A DNA stretch of 64,000 bases from Pegoplata infirma (lineage: Eukaryota; Arthropoda; Insecta; Diptera; Anthomyiidae), in the NCBI GenBank assembly GCA_963921195.1, contig CAWUER010000512.1, forward strand, positions 923,354 through 987,353. The letters are read 5' to 3'. Both the position numbers and the translations under genes were made by a program. Positions within the stretch are counted from its first letter, which is position 1. The number at the start of each line of letters is the position of its first letter. The notes beneath the pieces are model-generated. The model was given only the letters and a program-made list of their open reading frames with translations. It had not been told where the DNA came from and did no database searches. Shown piece after piece: positions 33,287-44,072 of the stretch.

Positions 33287-34418
33287 AACTAAATACATTG
33301 ACCTTCGTTGTGAATTGTTTCAAGCTCTTCAGGTCTATCCTCGTAATTTCCTCCAAAGTCTCGAACTGTGAACTTCCTATAATTGATAGTCGAGTTCGTG
33401 CCAAAGCCGGGCAGTGACACAGGATGTGTTCAATGGTCACCTCGACGTAATAAGATTCATGTTCTTGGCATGTTTTCCGACAAGACAGCGTCCCGTTATT
33501 AAACCTGTCAACATACGACATTCTATTCTCGTAAGTGTAAGTAAGAATTTAGTTCTTCCTAAATCATAGCGTGGCCATAAAATTCTGCTTATACGACTTG
33601 TCCCAAGTTCCTTCCATCTTCGATTTGCTTTGGCGACAGTAAGGGTATTTCGTTTGAAATGCTGGAGTGGCGGTGAAAGCATTATGGTGTTACCTATGCC
33701 ATCTGCTCCAAGTTTCGCTAGTTCATCTGCTTTCTCGTTTCCTTCTATTCCTTCGTGCCCTGGTACTCATAATAAGGTATCTTCATTATTTAAGCAAAGT
33801 TGTTTTAAATTCTCGTAAAACTTTAAAACCGTTTTCGATTTAATTTGGTAGCTCAAGAGTGCCTTTAGAGCAGCTTGATTATCCACGTAGAAATTAAGGG
33901 TGGCACCTTTTTCCTTTGCCATATATTCCAAAGCTTTTGATATAGCAGCTATCTCAGCCTGAAAGATACTCGAGTCAACGGGTAATTTAAAAGATAAGTG
34001 TTGGTCTAGTTCCAGTATCGTGAAAGCAGCTCCAACACCATGCGATTGCTTCGATCCATCAGTAAAGATATTTATTGAGTTCGCAGGAGGGCCCTGCCAG
34101 GTCGACCAGAATTCTCGATCCGAAAATCTAACTTCATATTTCCGGTCGAAAAATAGTTTGGGCACTGTGTAATCAGAGTCAATACGGTCCATAATAGCAA
34201 TGTTACTGTGTCCAAAGTTGCGATACTTGAACCAATTTGACTCTTTGAGTCTGAGGCAAGCTTTGTAAGCCTCGCCCTTAGCAAAGAGATCAATTGGTAA
34301 TAAGTGCAATAAAGTGTCGATAGAGTCGGCTGATGTTGTTCTCAAAGCGCCAGTGATACTCCGTCCCATTTGCCGTTGAAGCTTCTGAAACATTTTAAGC
34401 GTCACATTCTTTTCGAGA
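33287..34418 (-). pseudogene. LOA-like LINE 3' part: RNase H and C-terminal domain
   Basis: The reverse strand encodes the end of the reverse transcriptase thumb, an RNase H domain that removes RNA from RNA/DNA hybrids, and a cysteine/histidine tail. The main frame (34405-33767) shows three RNase H acidic motifs: FTDGSKQ (Asp), FQAEIAAI (Glu) and FYVDNQAAL (Asp). It is stopped at 33767-33769 by TGA where the family has Trp before VPGHEGIEGNEKADELAKLG. Reading continues in the same frame to 33437. A frameshift near 33440-33520 then leads to EHILCHCPALARTR. It is 5'-truncated and lies inside foldback F1. RNase H after the reverse transcriptase fits LOA/I-like LINEs and excludes RTE. Confidence 0.88.
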
Positions 34419-34428
34419 TTTAGGCATA

Positions 34429-35372
34429 TATATATATAAGTTCCCGTTGTTCCTATGTATAAGGATCATAGGGCCATAACAAATTCATTCCATTTGGATC
34501 TGTCCGATGCTAAGGATTTTATTTTATTCCAGCTCAAATTATGGTTGCCAGTTTCAATTTCAATTTGGCGACGCCAGGTATGCGTATTTCCAAATAAATA
34601 GGAGTTTGGTTAGTTTGGATCCATAATCTTTCATTAGAAATGGTGACTGGCCAAAATATTCTTAGTATTCGCCGCAGACAGCGATTTATGAATACTTGTA
34701 TGGAGTTAATATCTGTCTGCGTTGCATTCCATGATTCACAACCATAGAGAAGAGCTGATTTTACGCAAGCGTTGAATATGCTCAGTTTTGGTTCTTTTCG
34801 ATATTTGAGTTGATCGCCAAATGGGGTTTAGTAAGCCAAATGCTTGTTTACCGGCTCTTATACGGTTTCTGACATCGTCCCCGGAGCCTCAAGTTACAGT
34901 TAGCAGGCTGCCAAGATAGCAGAATGTTGTGACATCCTCGAGTATCTGCTCATTTATAGCGAATGCTCTGTTGTTAAACGCGTTTATCCACATTACCTTA
35001 GTTTTGGCAATATTAATTTTTAGGCCAGTTTTGGCTGCTTCAGTCTGTATTTCATTAAGCTTGGCCTGCATGTCATTGAAATTGTGGGATAAAAGACAAA
35101 TATCGTCAGCATATTCGAGATCTTCTAACCGTCTATTGAAACCCCATGTAATTCCCCTCTGCTGACTTGATGCTTTCCTCATTATGTTGTCCAAGACTAT
35201 ATTAAATAGAAGAGGTGACAGGACACAGCCTTGTCTAACCCCGGTTTTAATTGGAAATGAGTGACTAACACTGCCCTCGTGGAGAATACGACAGCTTGCA
35301 TTATGATAAAGAGCTTTAATGATATCAATGATCTTTGTCGGGGTACCTTGGCATGCTAGTGCGTTCCATATA
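34429..35372 (-). pseudogene. RTE-like LINE, C-terminal half of reverse transcriptase
   Basis: This is the downstream half of the gene interrupted by element A. It reads IWNALACQGTP, then GVRQGCVLSPLLFNIVLDN (motif B) and LEYADDICLLS (catalytic YADD, motif C). Next come GLKINIAKTKVM and FCYLGSLLTVT, then a nonsense codon at 34889-34891. Beyond it, recognisable C-terminal phrases (RCLRRILRIFWP, WNKIKSLASDR) continue in shifted frames to about 34450. The 3' end has a (TA)n tail at 34426-34440. TTTAGGCATA flanks the LINE at 34419-34428 and 42104-42113. Confidence 0.88.
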
Positions 35373-35831
35373 CACTCACATAATAAATCGGTTGGAATGA
35401 GGTTGCCACAACCGCAATACGGTTGTCGTAACCCGCTTGCGGTTGTCCCAACCGTACGCGGTTGGAGCAACCGTAAATTGAGGTCGTTATAACTTTTTTA
35501 AAATATTTTGGTGCCAGTTGCCACAAAATTAAAAAAAAGTTGCTACAACTGCAAGCCCCGGTTGTAGCAACCGTAAATAACGGCATTTGCCGGTTGCCAC
35601 AACTTCAAGTTCTCGGTTCCCTCAACTGATAAATAAAAAAACAAAACTTCACTAAATTGAATGTCATTAAATAAAAAAAATATTGAGGAAACCATATTTT
35701 TTGTTTTCAAAATTGCAAGACCTGGAAAAATACAGCTTTAATGGGTAAGTTTTTATACTTTGAAGGATACAACAGATTAACTAATGTATTTTTCTTCTTT
35801 TAATTTATAGAAACAATCGAATATTGGAATA

Positions 35832-38394
35832 CACTCTTATAAATTTTTGTTGAAATTTACCCACTTTATTGTAGGTAACTGTTCTCCTACAATAAAGTAG
35901 GTAAAAATACTCTATGTGTTTAAATTTCAACAATTACACACAAAATGTGTACATCTAATAAACATTTTGTGTGTTAACCTACATGTTGTTTGCTTCCAAA
36001 TTTCTCTAGCAGTACACACAAAGTGTGTAATTTTAAGTTATTTGTGTCTAAAAATCCATTTAAAATGTGCAAAATTGCATTTTATCCTTTTTTCTAAAAA
36101 AAAATATAACCAAAAAAATATTTTTTTTGTTTTCACTGTTTTTATTTCGACTAAATTTGAGTTAATCAGTTAAATATAATAAACATACATTATATATTAA
36201 ATATAATTTTTTTTGTTTGAATTTTTGTTAAAGAAAAATAGTGATAGTATTATAAAGTATTGTATGGAAAAGATAAGCATAATTTATATATTTTCTTGAA
36301 TCTCTTAATTTTTGGGTAACGGGTACTTTTTCCTTAGTCTGTGATATTTCGGTCGGGTTTAGTTTTTTGTAAAGTTTTTTTAATGTCCTTTTTTCGCTCA
36401 ATACTACTGTTTCTATTTCTGAAATAAGAAAAATAAAATTTAAATTACAATTTATATCAAAATAAAATTGTAAATTGCAATTAATATTAAAAAAAATAAT
36501 ACTTACAAGCAATGGCAATAAACATCATTTTTTGGGATCGGAGTTTGGATTTCGTCAATTGTTGCACACAACTGCAAGTACTTATATAAAATTTTAAAAT
36601 TATTTAAATTCTTAGAATTTAATTTTTATTCTAAAGAAAAAATTTCAATATATGAGGCATTTTTTTCTACAAAAATTCTCAGCATCTGAGAAATTTTTAC
36701 TATAGAAAAATTTTTAAATCATCTTAGATATTTTTTCTCTACAAAAAATGAACAGAATTTGAGATATTTTTTTTATAGAAAAATTTTCAGAATCTGATAT
36801 ATTTATTTTACAAAATAATTCTCAGAACCTAAAATATCTTTTTCTGTAGAACAATTTTCGCAATCTGAGATATTTTTTCTATAGAAAAGTTTAATTCTCA
36901 GAGATATTTTTTCTTTAGAAAAATTTTAAGAATCTGAAATATTTTTCTATAGGAAAAAATATATCAAATTCTGTGAATTGTTTTATAGAAAAAATATCTG
37001 ATATCTTTTAAAAAGTTTTCTAATAAAAAATATCTCAGATTCTGAGAATTTTTGTAGAAAAACATTTTTTCTATACAAAAATTCACACAATCTGAGATAT
37101 TTGTTCTATAGAAAAATTTAACTTTCAGAATCTAAGATAATTTTTTTATAGAAAAATTCTAAGAATCTTAAATCTTTTTCTACAGAAAAACTCAACAAAT
37201 CTAAGATATTTTCCCACAAAAAAGTCTTAGAAAAAATCTGAGATATATTTTTTTTTTTTTGAATAAAACGATTTTCAGAATCTGCACGTTTTTAAATATT
37301 TGTACTTGTCTTCTAATGACATTATGACGCTAAATGAAAGGGGAGAATGTTTGTTAATTTTACATTTTTTTTCTTTTGCCATATTAGGAAAATGGATATG
37401 AATAAGTAATGTCCTTTCAAAACGTTACAAAAAAAAAAAAAAAACATTAAATGATATTAAAGGATAAAGTTTTCAAAAGACATTACTTAACTCATTTTTT
37501 TCCTGATTTTTAAATATTAAAATGGAGAAACTAGTGGGGATCCTCCTCTTTAATTTGATATCACTAGTGCCACCCTAGGAAAAGTACAAATTTTTAAAAA
37601 ATATTTTACAAAAATTTAATCCTTTAAAACTTTGAAGTCCTTTTAAAAGGAAAAAGATTCACGAAATCAAAAACTGTGGACGCAGTTTTAGTGCATTAAG
37701 TAGTTGCAAACGCATATTTTCCAGTTTGTGTTTAACGACTCTTTTTCCTTTTTGTTGGACGGTGTAGTTAGGAAAGAAAAATTCTAAGAATCCGTAAAAT
37801 TTAAAAATGAAGAAGTTGTTACTGTACTTACCATTCTAATATAAAATTGCCACGTATTTTTCTTAAATATTATGAACTACTTAAAAGATTTTTCATCTGT
37901 GAATAAATGTTTTTTCTCAACATTTAAATTTATAAATATCGATATGCATAAATTGCATTTAAGCGCTGCTTTTAGTATTCGCTCCATATTCACATTCAAT
38001 AGATTAATTTTCTTTATTTATTTTATTTATTACCGCTGTTTTATTTCCGTTGCAAAGATCACAAATTTTATAATATTATTTTATTTTTATTTTATTTTTT
38101 ATTTGACAATTTCAATTCTTTTTTTTTAATTACACATTTAATGTTTAATATCAGAAATTAAACACAAAGTGTGTGCCATAAACATATAATGTGTAATTTT
38201 AAAATTATTGTGTTTATATTTTTAAAAATATATTTATCAACACACAAAATACTACATAATGTGCGTAATTTTAAAATTTTTGTGTTTAAACTAGATTTTT
38301 AAACACTTCATGCTTAATTTTAGGCGTTGTGTGTTATTTTACATAAAAATTTACCCACTTGATTGTAGTAATTTTACAAGGATTGTTTAGAGTG
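35832..38394. mobile_element. B2, CAC/GTG-ended element with TA duplication inside A
   Basis: Ends are CACTCTTATAAATTTTTG and CAAGGATTGTTTAGAGTG, flanked by TA (35830-35831 and 38395-38396). Next to both ends lies AAATTTACCCACTT.ATTGTAG, on the left followed by its inverse. Further in, ACACAAAATGTGT/ACACAAAGTGTGT palindromes are repeated at 35938-36060 and 38160-38340. A degenerate stretch of the palindromic minisatellite fills 36640-37270. No coding capacity was seen in 2,563 bases. Confidence 0.8.
36640..37270 (+). repeat. Degenerate palindromic minisatellite inside B2
   Basis: Units with TTCTCAGAATCTGAGATATT and TTTTTCTATAGAAAAATTT recur at spacings near 35-45 bases with many changes. It is the same type as at 38570-39890 but more decayed. 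Confidence 0.7.
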
Positions 38395-38569
38395 TATTTT
38401 AAACTCCAGCAGCAGTTAAAAAAAGGACCAAAAATTTACGCTTTGTGATGGAAGTCCTCAAATTCGGATTGTGCAGAAAAAGGTGGTATTATAAATTTAA
38501 GAAAAGATGACATTTTTTTGTGTAAAAAATAATCGCGGACATTTGTTATATATAGAAACATTTGTAAGA

Positions 38570-39890
38570 AAAAGCCTCAGAATCTGAGACTTTTTCTACA
38601 GAAAAAATGTTCCAGAATCTGAGACTTTTTCTATAGAAAAAATGTCTCAGAATCTGAGACTTTTTCTATAAAAAAAAATTCTCAGAATCTGAGTCTTTTT
38701 CTATAGAAAAAATGTCTCAGAATCTGAGACTTTTTCTATACAAAAAATGTCTCAGAATCTGAGACTTTTTCTATACAAAAAAGCTCTCAGAATCTGAGAC
38801 TTTTTCTATAGAAAAAATGTCTCAGAATCTGAGAATTTTTCTGTAGAAAAAATGTCTCAGAATCTGAGACTTTTTCTATAGAAAAAATGTCTCAGAATCA
38901 GAGACTTCTACAGAAAAAATGTCCCGGAATCTGAGACTTTTTTTATAAAAAAATGTCTCAGAATCTGACACTTTTTCAATAGAACAAATATCTCAGAATC
39001 TGAGACTTTTTCTATAGAAAAAATGTCTCAAAATCTGAGACTTTTTCTATAGATAAAATGTCTCAGAATTTGAGACTTTTTCTGTAGATAAAATGTCTCA
39101 GAATCTGAGACTTTTTCTATAGATAAAATGTCTCAGAATCTGAGACTTTTTCTATAGAAAAAATGTCTCAGAATCTGAGACTTTTTCTATAAAAAAAATG
39201 TCTCAAAAAAATATATGGAAAAAGTCGTAGATTCTGAAACATTTATTCTATAGAAAAAATATCTCAGAATCTGAGACTTTTTCTATAGAAAAAATGTCTC
39301 AGAATCTGAGACTTTTTCTATAGAAAAAATGTCTCAGAATCTGAGACTTTTTCTATAAAAAAAATGTCTCAGAATCTAAGACTTTTTCTACAGAAAAAAT
39401 GTCTCAGAATCTAAGACTTTTTCTATAGAAAAATGACTCAGAATCTGTAATTTTGTTTATAGAAAAAATTACTCCGAATCTGTATCTTTTTGAAAGAAAA
39501 ATTGTCTCAGAATCTGAGACTTTTTTTTATAGAAAATATATTTTAGAATCTGAGACTTTTTCTATAGAAAAAATGTTTCAGAATCTAAGACTTTTTCCAT
39601 ATAAAAAATGTTGCAGAATTTGAGACTTTTTCTATAGAAAAAATGCCTCAGAATCTGAGTCTTTTGCTAGAAATCTGAGACTTTTCCTATAGAAAAAATG
39701 TCTCAGAATCTGAGACTTTTTCGATAGAAAAAATGTCTCAGAATCTGAAATATATAGGAAAAATTGTAAGATTTTTAAAAGTTTTCCTAAACAAAAAGTC
39801 TCAGATCCTGAGACAGTTTTCCTGTAGAAAGAGTCTCAGATGCTGAAACATTCTTCTATAGAAAAAGTCTCAGATTTTGAGGAGAATAAT
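38570..39890 (+). repeat. Palindromic minisatellite, 35-bp unit, long array in A
   Basis: The unit is CTCAGAATCTGAGAC, then TTTTTCTATAGAAAAA, then ATGT. Each unit contains two dyads: CTCAGAATCTGAG (symmetrical around one base) and TTTTTCTATAGAAAAA (perfect). Length divided by period gives about 37 units, most within a few changes of one another, so the array expanded recently compared with other copies. Any single strand could fold into many hairpins. Confidence 0.9.
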
Positions 39891-40289
39891 TCGTTGTATG
39901 GGATCTTAATCATACGTATTAATACAACTTTAAAATGTAACATTTATTAAATATTTTTAGTATTTAGACGTTTAAATTACTATATTTTTTTACAAAAAAT
40001 AAAAAAAAACTAAAAAAAAATTTAAAAAACATGTTTTTTTAGTTGGGATTTCTTTGTAATTTGGTATAATATTGAAAATTTATTAAACACAGCTACGGTT
40101 GGGACAACCGGCAATACGGTCGCAATAACCGGCAAATGCCGTTATTTGAGGTTGCTGCAGCCGGCATTTGTCGGTTGCCACAACTGTAAATTGTCGGTTG
40201 CTACAACCATATGTTTACCGTTTGCCGCAACCTCAATCTGAGGTTGGAACCTTTTACGGTTGAGACAACCGTATTTTGCTGTGAGTGTA

Positions 40290-42103
40290 GCTGAGTGGGA
40301 TAGGGTATCAAATGCTTTCTCGTAGTCAATGAAGATCAAGTAAAGCGGAGTCCTCCATTCAACGGATTGCTCGACTATGATTCGGAGACTATTTATGTGG
40401 TCGATACAAGATTTATTGGGACGAAATCCAGCCTGCTCGTTGCGCAGAAAAGGATCGAACGCGATTAGTAGCCTTTTATTTATAATTTGAGATATGACCT
40501 TGTTTACGATGTTAATTAGGGTAATACCACGCCAGTTCTTGCATTGCGATAGGTCGCCTTTTTTGGGTATGTTGATTATAAGCCCTTCTTTTAACTCGTC
40601 ACACAGTGTATTATTTATCCAAAAGTTATTGATCATAGGGTAAATAAGTTTAGCGCTAATTTCTGGAGATGCTTTGAGAATCTCAGGAGGAATATTATCG
40701 GGGCCAGGAGCTTTGTTGTTTTTTAGGCATATTATTGATTCCATGATTTCGGAAGTTTCCGGGGGCTCTGTAGGTATATCATATCTTACATTATGGTTTG
40801 TGCATTCACATGGGTTGTGAGCAGTGTTAGACGTGTTGGATAGCATAGAGGAGTAGTGGTTTGACCACACATCCATTTGGGCTTTTTTGGGTGTGACTAA
40901 CTCTCCGTCGGAGGTTTTGAGTGGCTTGCTAGTGACAAAGCTCTTTTGTGTTAGTTTCTTAGCGATTCTGTATAAATCTTTAGTTCTATAGGTCGCGGCA
41001 GCAGTTTCAGCTTCTTTAGACAAATCATCGACCCACTTGCGCTTATCTTGACGGGCGCTTTTTTTGACACTCTTGTCTAAAGCATAATATATAGAGCTTA
41101 GCCTTGATTTTTCGTTTCGAGTCTTTGCCATATTTAATAATCCCTTTGCGTCTCTTCTTTCGGATATAAGACTCCAGGTTCGGTCAGAGATCCATTGTTT
41201 TCTTTTCGTCTCTTTATATCCTACGTGTTCGTTAGCAGCGTTAATGAAGCAGTTTTTTATAACAGGCCAGTTGTCCATAGATTGTTCGGAATCATTTGTA
41301 AAGAAGTGTGAAGAGATTCGACATAATTGTTCATGACTGCTGGATTTTTTAATTTATCAATATAATATTTTCGTTGAGCATTGTCTAACTTTTTTATGGC
41401 CGCAACTTTAAGACGAATTGTTCCAATTACAAGGTGATGATCGCTACCGCAGTCGGCACCACGTTTATTTCGGACATCTAGGAGTGACCCTCTCCATTTC
41501 CTGCTAATGGCAATGTGGTCAATTTGGTTTTCCGTTACGTGGTCGGGGGAAACCCATGTCACCTTGTGAACTGTTTTATGAGGAAATAACGTCCCACCAA
41601 TTACTAGGTTGTTGTTGAGACAAGTCTCAACAAAAAGCTCGCCGTTTTCGGTCATTCTTCCTAGACCGTGTTTCCCCATAACTTTTTCAAAACCTATATT
41701 CACAGGCCCCAACTGAGCGTTGTAGTCACCTGTTAGCAGTAGTATATCACCTCGGTTTGCAGATGCGGTTACTCTAGACAGAAGGCCATAAAAATTTTCT
41801 TTCACCGCTAAATCTGCCGTTTCGGTGGGTGCATAGCAGTGCACACAAGTTATATTTCTGGCGCGGGTTCTAAAACGGGCTGTTATAATTCTGTCAGAGT
41901 GCGGTTTCCATTCTATTAGTGCATTTTTCGCTTCTTTTGATAAAAGAATACCAACCCCATTCATTTTTCGCTGATCTTCAGGTCTGCCGGAGTATATAAG
42001 GGTTAAACCATTAGATGTTGGAAATTCACCTGATTCAGGCCATCTAATTTCATATAGTCCCATAAAGAGCAGGTTATACCTTGTGCAAGACAAGTGGTAT
42101 TCA
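40290..42103 (-). pseudogene. RTE-like LINE, endonuclease and N-terminal reverse transcriptase
   Basis: From the right: endonuclease with MGLYEIRWPESG, TGDYNAQLG, ENQIDHIAIS and CGSDHHLVIG (catalytic Asp/His pair); a frameshift near 41270; then the linker and reverse transcriptase motifs NNKAPGPDNIPPEILK, GLIINIPKKGDLSQCKNWRG, EQAGFRPNKSC and FIDYEKAFDTLSHSA (motif A, catalytic Asp). The frame breaks exactly at the insertion of element A; its continuation is at 34429-35372. The first codons of the endonuclease are missing (5' truncation at 42103). There is no RNase H. The clade is RTE-like, with some doubt. LINE sequence totals about 2.76 kb. Confidence 0.9.
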
Positions 42104-42188
42104 TTTAGGCATAGTGGAATATAAAAATGCCCGGACTTTGAAAATCGGAGAAGAAAAAATTTTGCTATACAGAAAAAAGCCAGTCTAA
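42104..42188 (+). mobile_element. F1, right end fragment
   Basis: TTTAGGCATAGTGGAAT, AATGCCCGGACTTTGAAAAT and AAAGCCAGTCTAA match the right end of F2 at 56072-56152. The remaining end GCCAGTCTAA closes the copy; X1 sequence follows. Confidence 0.7.
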
Positions 42189-42522
42189 TGTACATAACTA
42201 GTTATTAATACTGTTTTGATAATTATTACAGCTGGCGCCATCGCTTGTAGTTGTAATGGGAAAAGTAATTCGAATCATAATTAGTTATAACTTTTGAATT
42301 TTCCATTACACATTGCATTACTTGGTAATGCAAGTTTTTGCTGGGTATATGTATAGACCAATTTACATACGTAGATAGCCCTAAAACTCCTTCCCGGTAT
42401 GAGTAGCAAAATAGGTTTTCCGCAATACCATCCGGCCCGGGGACTTATTTATTTTAAGATTTTCAAGAAACTTTTTAACCGCAAGAGCTCAAGAGCATAG
42501 TAAGGGATATCTTACGAGTTCG

Positions 42523-42795
42523 CACAGAGAAAAATAATTTTCCAATTGAATTTTTCAGTTGTATCAACTCAAAATTCGGTTGCTGCTACTAAATTTCACT
42601 GTAGCATACGAAGTTTTTAGTTGTTTCCATTAAAAGACATTAAAAAACCGTTGTATTAAAAGACAGTTGTATTAATAAAATTTTGTTGTGACTACCGATA
42701 TTTAGTTGTTTTAACCTTAATACAAATGCATCAACCGAATTTGTGTTGCTACAACTGAAATTCAGTTGGAAATTAGCAAATTTGTTTTCTGTGTG
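42523..42795. mobile_element. M1, CAC/GTG-ended MITE with CG duplication
   Basis: It starts CACAGAGAAAAATAATTTTC and ends AAATTTGTTTTCTGTGTG. CG is on both sides (42521-42522 and 42796-42797). Close to the ends are CAACTGAA/TTCAGTTG palindromes. M2 at 57653 is a clear relative throughout its length. It has no coding capacity. Confidence 0.8.
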
Positions 42796-42799
42796 CGGG

Positions 42800-43551
42800 C
42801 AGAGATTGATTACTTTCCGGCAAGTATGTTTTTCTTGCAAAAATTTCAGCAAAAAGGTTGGCTAAATAAAGGGTTAAAATAGCTGAACTATCACGTCTAC
42901 TTTGTTTGTAAAAAAGCTCTTCACGTTTGATAACCAGTGATTTTTTTATAAATTTTTCTCCAACTGTGTTTTCTTGATTTTCAATCTCGTTATTTTAACT
43001 TACCATATTTAAATTTGTAATTTTATCCACTTCAACAGCAGTACTGGCACGATGATGCAGATGGGGTAAATGATGTGTTGTCAACATGTTTAGCTAAATC
43101 TGTAATTCAACTCGATTGTTTAAAGTCTATTTCTGTACAAAACTCTCCTTGCATTTAACTAAAATTAAAAAAAAATATATAAAAAAAAATATTGTTAAAA
43201 AACTATAAACCATTTTAGTTTAAAGTGATATTTTGTCAAGCACGTTCTCAGTAAACGAAAGTTTACATTAAACATTAACAAGTACACGTAATGATGTATT
43301 GATGTTGCATACTGCATTGTTTTACTTTATTTTTAAAAATGTAGAACGTGCATTTTTTTTAAAACAAAAGTTGTACAAAAACCAATAACTTTTGTTTTTA
43401 AAACTGCCACAAGTTGTGATGTCGAGGAAGTTTATAAAACAAGGAAAGCGTGTATTAAGTTTGTCGTTCTGAATGTAACAGTTAGAGATATTTTTTACGA
43501 TGTCGAGTTACATCCGTTTTTCTATATAACACGGAACAATTATAAACAAAG
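42800..43551. other. Unassigned AT-rich sequence
   Basis: Nothing recognisable as gene, RNA or paired repeat was seen between M1 and the pogo-like MITE. Confidence 0.4.
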
Positions 43552-43553
43552 TA

Positions 43554-44048
43554 TAGTCAAACTCGGTTATAAGGAACTCGGTTATAACGAATTCTCGGTT
43601 ATAACGAACTAATTCTTAAGTCCCGACGTTTTGGTATCAATTTTCACACAAAACACTTCTTTTATAACGAACTCGGTTATAACGAATCCTCGGTTAAAAC
43701 GAACTGCTTATTATGGTCCCATGAATACAATTTCATGTGTATTTACCTTTTTGTAACGAACTCCCATAAATATTTTTTAATTTGCGGCAATCATGTTTAT
43801 CAAACTCACAAAAGGTTGAACATTTTTGGTTTATATTATAATTTTGATAAAATTTATTTATATTTTTAATGTTTTCTTCTCAATATGTAGATTATTTACA
43901 AAAAAAAACATCAAATATAACAAAATTGGATTAATTTTTTTGCAAATAAATCTTGATTGATAAAAAATATACCCCGCTTATAGCGAACTTTGCTTATAAC
44001 GAACTATTTTTACTAGTCCCTCGGAGTCGTTATAACCGGGTTCGACTG
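43554..44048. mobile_element. pogo/Tigger-like MITE with TA duplication
   Basis: Left end TAGTCAAACTCGGTTATAA (first base changed from C), right end TTATAACCGGGTTCGACTG. TA flanks both (43552-43553 and 44049-44050). The word CGGTTATAACGAACT or TTATAACGAACT is repeated seven or more times, mostly near the ends. CAGT-type ends with TA targets are typical of the Tc1/mariner-pogo group (established). There is no transposase in 495 bases. Confidence 0.75.
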
Positions 44049-44072
44049 TATATAAAATGACCCGTTAAAAAA

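Larger units (their letters stand above)
35373..40287. mobile_element. A, 4.9-kb CAC/GTG-ended element with TA duplication
   Basis: It begins CACTCACATAATAAATCGG and ends GTATTTTGCTGTGAGTG, with TA on both sides (35371-35372 and 40288-40289). Removing it with one TA rejoins the LINE reverse transcriptase frame as HSAIW without a missing base, so both ends are exact. About 200 bases inside each end consist of repeats of CGGTTGYNRCAACCG-type palindromes (35391-35620 and 40090-40275), roughly nine per side. The interior is B2 (2.56 kb), the 35-bp palindromic minisatellite (38570-39890) and AT-rich filler. No transposase frame exists, so it is non-autonomous. Confidence 0.85.
30693..42345. mobile_element. 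X1, CCCAGC-ended element, 3-bp duplication, heavily invaded
   Basis: It starts TCCAGCAAATACTTGG and ends CAAGTTTTTGCTGGG, with TAT on both outer sides (30690-30692 and 42346-42348). The intact relative X2 (58330-58727, 398 bases) allows its own sequence to be recognised in pieces: 30693-30715, 31693-31774, about 32860-32867 and 42189-42345. All other DNA between is later insertion: Y, B, F, LOA and RTE-like LINEs, A and B2. X1 itself would be about 400 bases and non-coding. Confidence 0.75.

Noticed and set aside
38570..39890. CRISPR array
   Set aside because: There are no unique spacers: the whole 35-bp unit is repeated. The window is clearly eukaryotic.
35373..40287. Tc1/mariner assignment because of TA flanks
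   Set aside because: Structurally similar M1 and M4 have CG and TT flanks, the ends are CAC and not CAGT, and no mariner transposase is seen.
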